From the NCBI GenBank assembly GCA_049431945.1, contig JBMTDJ010000089.1, positions 1-6,835 on the forward strand: a DNA stretch of 6,835 bases, given 5' to 3'. The notes under the pieces were generated by a model. The model was not told where the DNA came from, ran no database searches, and saw only the letters and a program-made list of their open reading frames with translations. Numbering within the stretch: position 1 is the first letter of the stretch; the number at the start of each line of letters is the position of its first letter. Positions 1 through 5,598 of this stretch are shown here, in pieces. The stretch is from Mxb001 sp049431945. GTDB taxonomy: Bacteria; Actinomycetota; Actinomycetes; S36-B12. A program made the translations under genes and the position numbers.

Positions 1-839
1 GCGCGATAGGACCGCCGCATCGCCTGCAGGATGCGGTCCGAGCCGCTCTGCAACGGCATGTGCAGCTGAGGCATGACGTTGGGTGTCTCGGCCATCGCCG
101 CGATGACATCGTCGGTGAAATCACGCGGGTGCGGACTGGTGAAGCGCACCCGCTCCAGGCCCTCGACGTGCCCACACGCACGGAGCAGGTCGGCGAAGGC
201 ACCGCGATCGCCGAACTCGACACCGTAGGCATTGACGTTCTGCCCCAGCAGCGTCACCTCGATGACACCCTCGCCGACCAGCGCCTCGATCTCGGCGAGG
301 ATGTCGCCCGGCCGGCGATCCTTCTCCTTGCCGCGCAACGCCGGCACGATGCAGAACGTGCAGGTGTTGTTGCAGCCCACACTGATGGACACCCAGGCGG
401 CGTACGCCGACTCACGACGCGTGGGCAGGGTTGACGGGAAGACCTCGAGGCTCTCGAGGATCTCGACCTGTGCCTCCTCCTGCACCCGCGCCCGCTCGAG
501 CAGGACGGGAAGCGCGGCGAGATTGTGCGTGCCGAAGACGGCATCGACCCAAGGCGCGCGCCGGATGACCTCTCCCCGGTCCTTCTGGGCCAGGCAGCCA
601 CCCACAGCAATCTGCATGCCCGGCGTGCCGGCCTTGACCGGGGCGAGGTGCCCGAGATTGCCGTAGAGACGGTTGTCAGCGTTCTCGCGCACCGCGCAGG
701 TGTTGAACACGACGAGGTCGGGCTGGTCGCCGTCGATGACCGGCACATAGCCGGCCGACTCCAGGACGCCTGCGATGCGCTCGGAGTCGTGGGCGTTCAT
801 CTGGCACCCGTAGGTGCGCACCTGGTACGAGCGAGCCAC
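1..839 (-). CDS. miaB: tRNA-2-methylthio-N6-dimethylallyladenosine synthase MiaB, 5' part (279 codons, cut by window edge)
   Basis: MiaB is a cytoplasmic radical-SAM methylthiotransferase that converts i6A37 to ms2i6A37 in tRNAs reading UNN codons. The frame is open from GTG at 839-837 to the window edge. The N-terminal UPF0004 domain begins RTYGCQMN and supplies the three cysteines of the auxiliary Fe-S cluster: C12, C48 (FNTCAVRENA) and C82 (VGGCLAQK). The radical-SAM triad is C156-NNT-C160-TF-C163, followed by LLGQNVNAYG at 198-207 and the late motif FTSPHPRDF at 233-241. The rest of the radical-SAM domain and the C-terminal TRAM domain lie outside; actinobacterial MiaB is usually about 500 residues, so roughly 55% is present. 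An in-frame TGA at 860-858 leaves GTG 839 as the first usable start. Its Shine-Dalgarno is weak (GTAGG, 849-853). The collagen-like gene ends 41 bp upstream in the same direction, so readthrough is possible. All expected cysteines are intact. Confidence 0.96.
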   Translation of the reverse strand, partial: MARSYQVRTYGCQMNAHDSERIAGVLESAGYVPVIDGDQPDLVVFNTCAVRENADNRLYGNLGHLAPVKAGTPGMQIAVGGCLAQKDRGEVIRRAPWVDAVFGTHNLAALPVLLERARVQEEAQVEILESLEVFPSTLPTRRESAYAAWVSISVGCNNTCTFCIVPALRGKEKDRRPGDILAEIEALVGEGVIEVTLLGQNVNAYGVEFGDRGAFADLLRACGHVEGLERVRFTSPHPRDFTDDVIAAMAETPNVMPQLHMPLQSGSDRILQAMRRSYR

Positions 840-845
840 GAGGGA

Positions 846-876
846 GAGCCTACGGCGTCAGAGTCCGCGCAGGCTC
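846..876 (-). other. hairpin between the collagen-like gene and miaB, overlapping the miaB ribosome-binding region
   Basis: On the minus strand GAGCCTGCG (876-868) can pair with CGTAGGCTC (854-846), giving nine base pairs with one G-U wobble and a 13-nt loop. The downstream arm contains the only Shine-Dalgarno-like bases ahead of miaB, 6-10 nt before its GTG. No U-tract follows, so it is a poor intrinsic terminator. Sequestration of the miaB translation start is an alternative reading. Whether the structure forms is inference. Confidence 0.4.
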
Positions 877-880
877 GGCG

Positions 881-1945
881 CTACGGAAGCGGCGCGTAGG
901 CGGAATCTGAGACCTGCGTTATCGTATAGATCACAGACGGGATACTCGGCCCGGGCACATTCGCCCCGTCTTCGGCAAGGAGCGACGCCGCCCCTTCGTC
1001 CGTCGCCCACATGATGCTCACGGTGTCATCCGCGTCCATCGGAACCAGAAAGTTCCACGCTGCCACGACCTTCACTTGCTTGCCGCCGAGGTAGACACCG
1101 GTGTTGGACCACGCTTGATCAATGCCATTCCAGCGCAGCCAGAAGTACGCCTCGTTCTCGTTGATGGCACTGTTTTGAATCTGGATTGAGAAGTCGATGT
1201 TGAACCATCCAGATGGGGTCCCTGGTGCCAGCTTGACACTAGCGCTGTCATCGCTCCAGACAAAGCCCGAATTCACCAACGACTGACGAACGAGCACCGG
1301 TGTGGCATTGGTACTCGGTGGGACAGGCGGGACACCAATACTTTGTGTCGCAAAGTCGCCGAAGGCGCCGAAAGCACCGAATCCCGACGGGCCTGCGGGG
1401 CCCGCGGGGCCCGCGGGACCCTGAGCTCCGGTCGGCCCCGTTGAACCGCGCGGTCCGGGCGAGCCCGTGGCTCCCGCAGGACCCACCAGTGCGGTGCCCA
1501 AGGGCCACGTGTCATCGTGCCGGGGGCCCCACATGCGCCAGTCACTCATGTCCATGTAGAAGTCGCCGTCGTGGCCGATGTCGCCAGAAGGACTGCCCCA
1601 GCCACTCAGGACAGACGTACCACCGGCAGGTCCCCGCGGTCCGACCTCACCTGTCGGCCCCACAGGTCCCTGAGGTCCCGTTGGGCCCGGCCTCCCGCGC
1701 AGGCCGCGTGTACCCGGTGGTCCGACGACGCTCCAGGCGACCAGCTTCTCGCCGCGGCTACAGGCGCCGGTGCTGAGGAAGCGCATACGCCCCGTCGACG
1801 ATTTCACGCACGCGTAGATCGTGCCCGTAGCTGAAGGCGCTCCCGATCCAGTCGCAGGCGGGCTGGCCGACGACAGCGTCGGCACCGCTGCGACAAGAAC
1901 GACTGCAAGGCCCACCATGACGAGGACGTCCGCACGATTTGGCAC
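881..1945 (-). CDS. secreted collagen-like protein with two Gly-X-Y tracts and a C-terminal jelly-roll-type head
   Basis: The 354-residue product has an N-terminal signal peptide (hydrophobic core about 7-22, likely cut after SSA, residue 27) and no lipobox. Residues 41-72 form a small module (YACV, two cysteines C46 and C62, then GEKLVAWS) of a kind seen in actinobacterial exported proteins. Gly-X-Y tract 1 is residues 75-107 (11 triplets). A non-collagenous insert (about 109-153) contains HDGDFYMDMSDWRMWGP. Tract 2 is 155-187 (again 11 triplets). The head, about 196-346, carries GWFNIDFSIQIQ, YFWLRWNG, VAAWNF, DDTVSIMWATD and IPSVIYTITQV. From memory this pattern matches C1q/TNF-like trimerising heads of phage and bacterial collagen-like proteins. 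I infer a secreted homotrimer with short triple-helical stalks; ligand and role are unknown. No LPXTG or C-terminal membrane anchor is present. GTG 1945 follows a very strong GGAGGGGGAGG (1960-1950). Part of the head is lower in GC than the neighbouring genes. Confidence 0.88.
   Translation of the reverse strand: MPNRADVLVMVGLAVVLVAAVPTLSSASPPATGSGAPSATGTIYACVKSSTGRMRFLSTGACSRGEKLVAWSVVGPPGTRGLRGRPGPTGPQGPVGPTGEVGPRGPAGGTSVLSGWGSPSGDIGHDGDFYMDMSDWRMWGPRHDDTWPLGTALVGPAGATGSPGPRGSTGPTGAQGPAGPAGPAGPSGFGAFGAFGDFATQSIGVPPVPPSTNATPVLVRQSLVNSGFVWSDDSASVKLAPGTPSGWFNIDFSIQIQNSAINENEAYFWLRWNGIDQAWSNTGVYLGGKQVKVVAAWNFLVPMDADDTVSIMWATDEGAASLLAEDGANVPGPSIPSVIYTITQVSDSAYAPLP
1390..1416 (-). repeat. three tandem 9-bp repeats within collagen tract 2
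   Basis: Three adjacent copies of ggcc(t/c)gcgg (1390-1398, 1399-1407, 1408-1416) encode consecutive Gly-Pro-Ala triplets. The last two copies are identical and the first differs by one base. Slippage would add or remove whole Gly-X-Y triplets without shifting the frame, so the stalk length could vary between strains. Confidence 0.8.
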
Positions 1946-1949
1946 GATG

Positions 1950-1960
1950 CCTCCCCCTCC
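1950..1960 (-). promoter_or_regulatory. strong ribosome-binding site of the collagen-like gene
   Basis: The minus strand reads GGAGGGGGAGG. It offers two overlapping Shine-Dalgarno matches, 4 nt and 9 nt before GTG 1945. It is the strongest such site in the window, fixes the GTG start, and suggests efficient translation when the gene is transcribed. Confidence 0.75.
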
Positions 1961-1983
1961 GCAGGGCCTGATGGCCTTGCTTC

Positions 1984-2012
1984 ACGGTAGGGAGTCGTCA
2001 CAGGGGCGTACA
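1984..2012 (-). promoter_or_regulatory. possible promoter of the collagen-like gene (weak)
   Basis: A TANNNT -10 element, TACCGT (1989-1984), lies about 40 bp before the GTG start. With a 17-bp spacer the -35 position holds TGTACG (2012-2007), a poor match. Transcription would begin near 1977. The 194-bp gap and the hairpin behind the exporter gene imply that this gene has its own promoter, but this particular site is only a candidate. Confidence 0.25.
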
Positions 2013-2096
2013 GGGCACAAAGCAGCCCGGCCTTAAGGACTTTGGACCTGTAAGCGCAGGGAGGAAGACTCGCCGCGGATCTTGCGAGCAGGCCCA

Positions 2097-2118
2097 AGGG
2101 GTGCCGCTAAGGCCCCCT
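2097..2118 (-). terminator. terminator-like hairpin downstream of the MMPL exporter gene
   Basis: On the plus strand AGGGG-T-GCC (2097-2105) is complementary to GGC-CCCCT (2111-2118): eight base pairs with one bulged T and a 5-nt loop. It starts about 22 nt after the exporter stop codon. The following minus-strand bases (TTGGGCC) are not a real U-tract, so it may be a weak or Rho-assisted terminator, as is common in high-GC actinobacteria. Apart from this hairpin and the weak promoter candidate, the gap 1946-2139 shows nothing I can name. Confidence 0.45.
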
Positions 2119-2139
2119 CACGCCTGAACATCCGACGTC

Positions 2140-4497
2140 CTAGACGCCGACAGATTCTCTCTCTTTCTGCACATCAGGCTCGTCGTCGCCGATCTCGTCG
2201 TCGCCGCCCTCGACGTTGATCTTCGGCAGGATGCGGTCGAGCCAGCCCGGCAGCCACCAATTCGCCTTGCCCAGCATGGACATCAGCGACGGCACGAGGA
2301 CCAGTCGGACGATGAAAGCATCGATGAGCACCGCCGAGGCCAGGGCCAGGCCAAAGAGCTTGATGGTCGAGTTCGTGCTGGGCACGAAGGCGAGGAAGAC
2401 GCTCGACATGATCGCCGCGGCGATCACGACCACGCGACCCGACCCGGCGAGGCCGCGCCGTACAGCGGCCTTGTTGTCGCCCGTGTGAGCCCACTCCTCC
2501 TGCATACGCGACACCAGGAAGACCTGGTAGTCCATCGACAGGCCGAAGAGGATCGCGAAAACCATGATCGGCAGGAACGGGAAGATCGGTCCGGTGCTCA
2601 CGACGCCCAGCGGCCCGGCGAGCCAGCCCCACTGGAACACCGCGACGGTGATGCCCATGGCAGCGGCGAACGACAGCAGGCTCGTGATCGCGGCCGTGAG
2701 TGGCACCACAATCGAGTGGAAGAGCAGGACAAGGGCGAGGAAGCCCAGTCCGATGACGATGAGCAAGAAGACCGGCAGCGCGTCGCCGAGGACGGTGGTG
2801 AAGTCGCTCGTGATCGCCTGCGTACCGCCGACATAGAGCTTCGCTCCCGTCGCGGCTTCGAGGGCCGGGTCGGTCTCGGTGCGCAGTCGCTCGAGCAACT
2901 GCGTCGTCGCCTCGTCCTGTGGCGCGCTGTCGGGATAGACGGCGATCGCCTGGATCGTCTGCTGAGCGCCAGCACCCTGGCCCCCGGCCTGGGCGATCTT
3001 GGCGAGGATCGGCAGCGACTCCAGGCTCGGACTCGTCCCTGCGACGCCGGGAGTCTGCGAGAGACCGGCGATGACCTGGGCGTAGGCATCGGGCGTGGTC
3101 GCCTCCGACAGGTCTGCGACGACGAGGAACGGGCCGTTCACGCCGGGACCGAAGCCCTCAGCGCGCAGGTCGTAGGCGATACGGGCCGACGAGCCCTCCG
3201 GCTTGCCCGAGTCATCGGCGAAGCCCTGGCGCAGGCCGAAGGCAGGGATGGCCAGGACGACGACCACGCCGAGCGCGAGGATGGCGGGGATGATCGGGCG
3301 CTTTTGCAGCATGCGGCCGTAGTGGGCCCAGCGGCGTCCCTCAGGGTGGCCAATGAGCGCGCCGGGCTTCTTGCCCCAGGGCAGACGCAGGGCGAGCGCC
3401 TTGTTGCCGAGCATGCTCAGCAGGGCCGGGAGCATCCAGAGCGCGGAGAGCATGACCGCGAAGACGGTGACGGCGGCGGCCACGGCGAGTCCGTTGAAGA
3501 AGTTGATGCGCAGGACGAAGAGGCCGAGCAGGGCGATGATCACCGTGCTGCCTGCGAAGACCACGGCGCGACCGGCCGTGGCGACGGCCTCGTACGCCGA
3601 CCGCTTCGGCTCGTGTCCGTGCAGCAGGCCCTGGCGGTAGCGATTCATGACAAACAGCGCGTAGTCGATGCCGACACCCAGGCCGATCATGGCCGCGAGC
3701 GTCGGGGCGAAGGTCGCGACATCAAGGAAGTTGGCGGTGAGCAGCACGCCCATCTGACCCATCGCCAGACCGAACAGCGCCACCACGATCGGCATGCCGG
3801 CCGCGACAATCGCACCAAAGGCGACGAGCAGGATGATGATGGCCACGAGCAGGCCGATGGCCTCGCTGCTCGGCGGCTCCTGCCCGGCGAACTCCAGCAC
3901 CTGACCCTGGGCACCCGCGCGAAGGCCGTCGGAGTTCAAGGTGGCGACATCGTCGAGGATCGCCTTGGCATCCGCGGTCGATACGTTGAGCTCGCCGTCA
4001 GGCCCGGTGGCGAAGGAGATGTTGGCGTAGGCGACACGGCCGTCCGGGCTGACACTGGAGAATTGCGCCGCCAGGATCTGCGCCTCCTCGGGAGTCAGTG
4101 CCTGTAGCACTGCAGGATCCAAGCCACCGCCCTCGGGGCAGTCGCGTCCGATGGAAGCGCCCGCGGGGTCGAGCGGGTTGGTCACGCACGTGACCGAGTC
4201 CAGAGCAGCGATCTCGGTGAGGACAGGGACAACCCTCTGCGCGATGGCAGGATCCACCGCGGGGCCGGACTCCGGCGACCAGACGACGGTCGCGCCGCCG
4301 TCGACACGGCTTGTGTCCGTGCCGCTCGAGATGAGCAGGTCCGTGGCGATCTTGGACTCCGTGTCGGGCAGTTCGAAGGAGTCGTTGAGCTCACCACCCA
4401 GGGTCACGCCAGCACCGATGACACCCGCTAGGGCGATGATCCAGGCGACGAGGGCGATGACGGGCCGACGGACGGCCCAGCGCGACAGCGCACCCAT
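2140..4497 (-). CDS. MMPL-family (RND superfamily) membrane exporter
   Basis: This is an inner-membrane, proton-driven transporter of the MmpL/YdfJ type; such proteins export lipids, antibiotics or other hydrophobic compounds. The substrate here cannot be read from sequence. The 785 residues show the duplicated layout: TM1 (about 13-33), an outer porter domain (about 36-210, with C104 and C120), a membrane block (about 213-365), TM7 (about 401-420), a second porter domain (about 425-570) and a second membrane block (about 575-743). Both Asp-Tyr proton-relay signatures are intact: GVGIDYALFVMNRYR (D278-Y279) and FGLSMDYQVFLVSR (D656-Y657). The C-terminal tail is short and acidic. I place the start at ATG 4497 because GAAGGAG (4511-4505) sits 7 nt before it; an upstream TTG at 4524 would put that site inside the gene. 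It is divergent from the adjacent marR gene, which probably represses it. MarR-MMPL pairs usually act in efflux or tolerance. Confidence 0.93.
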   Translation of the reverse strand: MGALSRWAVRRPVIALVAWIIALAGVIGAGVTLGGELNDSFELPDTESKIATDLLISSGTDTSRVDGGATVVWSPESGPAVDPAIAQRVVPVLTEIAALDSVTCVTNPLDPAGASIGRDCPEGGGLDPAVLQALTPEEAQILAAQFSSVSPDGRVAYANISFATGPDGELNVSTADAKAILDDVATLNSDGLRAGAQGQVLEFAGQEPPSSEAIGLLVAIIILLVAFGAIVAAGMPIVVALFGLAMGQMGVLLTANFLDVATFAPTLAAMIGLGVGIDYALFVMNRYRQGLLHGHEPKRSAYEAVATAGRAVVFAGSTVIIALLGLFVLRINFFNGLAVAAAVTVFAVMLSALWMLPALLSMLGNKALALRLPWGKKPGALIGHPEGRRWAHYGRMLQKRPIIPAILALGVVVVLAIPAFGLRQGFADDSGKPEGSSARIAYDLRAEGFGPGVNGPFLVVADLSEATTPDAYAQVIAGLSQTPGVAGTSPSLESLPILAKIAQAGGQGAGAQQTIQAIAVYPDSAPQDEATTQLLERLRTETDPALEAATGAKLYVGGTQAITSDFTTVLGDALPVFLLIVIGLGFLALVLLFHSIVVPLTAAITSLLSFAAAMGITVAVFQWGWLAGPLGVVSTGPIFPFLPIMVFAILFGLSMDYQVFLVSRMQEEWAHTGDNKAAVRRGLAGSGRVVVIAAAIMSSVFLAFVPSTNSTIKLFGLALASAVLIDAFIVRLVLVPSLMSMLGKANWWLPGWLDRILPKINVEGGDDEIGDDEPDVQKERESVGV

Positions 4498-4504
4498 GTG
4501 CGAA

Positions 4505-4511
4505 CTCCTTC
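4505..4511 (-). promoter_or_regulatory. ribosome-binding site of the MMPL exporter
   Basis: GAAGGAG on the minus strand with a 7-nt spacer to ATG 4497. It decides the start of the exporter gene in favour of ATG 4497 over the in-frame TTG 27 bp upstream. Confidence 0.75.
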
Positions 4512-4515
4512 GTAG

Positions 4516-4525
4516 GTTGTGCAAC
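4516..4525. promoter_or_regulatory. candidate MarR operator A (GTTG-TG-CAAC)
   Basis: A small inverted repeat in the divergent region, with 4-bp arms and a 2-bp centre, in an AT-rich patch that reads TAGGTTGTGCAACTAG. The TTG...CAA half-sites resemble many MarR-family operators. It covers the proposed marR -35 element and lies just downstream of the proposed exporter transcription start. Binding is inferred. Confidence 0.4.
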
Positions 4526-4546
4526 TAGATGGCCCCACGCTACGGT
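4517..4546 (+). promoter_or_regulatory. putative promoter of the marR gene
   Basis: TTGTGC (4517-4522), an 18-bp spacer, and TACGGT (4541-4546; TANNNT type). Transcription would start at about 4552-4554, which coincides with an in-frame GTG at 4553. A leaderless marR mRNA is therefore possible. The -35 overlaps operator candidate A, which would allow autoregulation. Confidence 0.4.
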
Positions 4547-5131
4547 ACGTGTGTGGCACACGCAAATGAGGCCTCCCGGGCCCTCGCCGTCGCCCAGGTG
4601 GACCATGCCATGCAGGGCATGCGCCGCCTGGTCACCCGGCCGCCCAGCGCCTCGGTCCCCGTGCCCGGCCTCGGCAGGCCCGTGGACCTGTCCAAAGTAT
4701 TGGCATGCGAAGCCCTCGCCGAACTCTCCCGGGGCGGTCCGGTCACGATCACTGACCTGTCAACGGCCATGCACCTCGAGCGGTCTACGGTGAGCCGACT
4801 CGTGGGCGAAGCCGAGGCCGAGGGTTTGGTGGAGCGCAGCACGCACCCGGATGACGGGCGCATGGTGACCGTGACGGTCACTGCCCTGGGCCAGCAGGTC
4901 GTCGACTTCGTTCAAGGGCTGCGCGTGGGCTATCTGCGTCACGCGACCGATGTCTTCAGCAATGAGGAGATCGCCACGCTTGCCGATCTCCTCGGCCGCC
5001 TCGCCGAGTCGATGCTCGTGTCGTTCGAGCCGTGGCTTCAGGGCGTGACGCGCAGCGGTCAGGCTCAGGCGTCGGCGGATTCCTCGGAGATCACCTCGCG
5101 CACGACAGCGCTCGCCAGCCCGACGTCGTAG
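4529..5131 (+). CDS. MarR-family transcriptional regulator
   Basis: A predicted cytoplasmic DNA-binding dimer, probably the ligand-responsive repressor of the divergent exporter and of itself. Of 200 residues, about 55-72 are the helix before the winged helix-turn-helix, 73-102 form the HTH (ITDLSTAMHLERSTVSRLV then EAEGLVER), and 103-118 the wing with HPDDGR, the family's conserved Asp-Arg turn. Helices at about 119-170 would complete the dimer interface. The given start, ATG 4529, has no Shine-Dalgarno. GTG 4553 (192 residues) is a serious alternative, because a predicted promoter puts the transcript start at or next to it. Residues past about 171 form a Ser/Thr/Ala-rich tail, and its last 22 codons run over the recX 3' end on the opposite strand; this tail looks like a late acquisition rather than part of the fold. 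The inducer cannot be predicted. Confidence 0.88.
   Translation: MAPRYGTCVAHANEASRALAVAQVDHAMQGMRRLVTRPPSASVPVPGLGRPVDLSKVLACEALAELSRGGPVTITDLSTAMHLERSTVSRLVGEAEAEGLVERSTHPDDGRMVTVTVTALGQQVVDFVQGLRVGYLRHATDVFSNEEIATLADLLGRLAESMLVSFEPWLQGVTRSGQAQASADSSEITSRTTALASPTS
4537..4565 (-). promoter_or_regulatory. putative promoter of the MMPL exporter gene
   Basis: On the minus strand TTGCGT (4565-4560), a 17-bp spacer, and TAGCGT (4542-4537; TANNNT type). Transcription would start near 4530, giving a leader of about 33 nt before ATG 4497. It overlaps the marR promoter face to face, and operator candidate B fills most of its spacer. Confidence 0.45.
4548..4562. promoter_or_regulatory. candidate MarR operator B (CGTGTG-TGG-CACACG)
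   Basis: A perfect inverted repeat with 6-bp arms and a 3-bp centre. It lies between the proposed -35 and -10 of the exporter promoter and across the proposed start of marR transcription, a position where a bound dimer would block both. Its centre is about 34 bp from that of operator A. Part of it may also be coding if marR starts at 4529. Confidence 0.4.
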
Positions 5132-5598
5132 CCGCGACGAGTCAGCGCTCCCATGAGCCTGCGCACCTGGGTGGCGTAAGGCAGATTCATCACCTGCGGA
5201 TAGCGCGAGCGCGCCAACTGCAGTGCACGCGTCCGCTCCTGATCGGCATCGATGGGGTCGAGAGCCTCGGCGATGATGTCGTCTGCCACGCCCTTGCGCC
5301 GAAGCTCCTGGGCGACAGCGCGCTTCCCGAGGCCACGAGTGCCGTGACGGGACGTCACCCAGCCACGTGCGTAGGCCAGGTCATCAATGAGCCCGACCTC
5401 GGTGAAACGGTCGAGCACCGTCGTGGCTGCTTCGTCGGGAATGCCGCGCTGCGTGAGATAGCGCTCGAGCTCGACGCGCGTCCGCGGCGCGTGATCGAGC
5501 CGGCGAAGCACCAGGATCCGAGCGACGTTCTCCGGATCCGATAGCGCTTCGCCGGGCTCGACCTCATCCGGCCGTGGCGGGCGGAAGGCTGTGCTCAC
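5065..5598 (-). CDS. recX: regulatory protein RecX
   Basis: RecX binds RecA filaments and modulates them, usually limiting their extension and ATPase and strand-exchange activity. The 177-residue product has the three tandem three-helix repeats of the family at about 22-70, 71-115 and 120-170, with the signature GLIDDLAYA at 69-77 and the basic stretch RHGTRGLGKRAVAQELRRKG at 84-103. Length is typical for actinobacteria. Its GTG start (5598-5596) overlaps the recA TGA (5597-5595) as GTGA, so translation is very likely coupled to recA and the two are cotranscribed. The last 67 bp overlap the 3' end of the convergent marR gene. I see no hairpin terminator after the stop; the transcript may run antisense into marR. 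Confidence 0.94.
   Translation of the reverse strand: MSTAFRPPRPDEVEPGEALSDPENVARILVLRRLDHAPRTRVELERYLTQRGIPDEAATTVLDRFTEVGLIDDLAYARGWVTSRHGTRGLGKRAVAQELRRKGVADDIIAEALDPIDADQERTRALQLARSRYPQVMNLPYATQVRRLMGALTRRGYDVGLASAVVREVISEESADA

Noticed and set aside
60..899. Long plus-strand and other-frame open frames across the miaB region
   Set aside because: They are shadows of the miaB frame, which alone shows the family motifs and all six expected cysteines. None resembles a known protein, and high GC content makes stop-free antisense frames common.
921..926. TACGAT as the -10 of an internal miaB promoter near the 3' end of the collagen-like gene
   Set aside because: It fits TANNNT, but neither a 17- nor an 18-bp spacer leads to a -35 resembling TTGNNN. 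A single hexamer is too little evidence.
2016..2045. CAAAG...CTTTG inverted repeat and the palindrome CCTTAAGG upstream of the collagen-like gene
   Set aside because: The outer arms are only 5 bp with a long interior and the inner palindrome is 8 bp. There is no link to a promoter element, and chance is sufficient.
2485..4107. A 540-codon plus-strand open frame opposite the MMPL gene
   Set aside because: Its product is a monotonous Arg/Asp/Glu/Gly/His-rich sequence with no domain, as expected from the antisense of a GC-rich membrane-protein gene. The minus-strand frame has clear MMPL signatures over the same bases.
2140..4524. Exporter start at TTG 4524 (794 residues)
   Set aside because: It would place the good GAAGGAG site inside the coding sequence, and the extra nine residues (HNLRRSSH-type) read like translated leader. 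ATG 4497 has the correctly spaced site.
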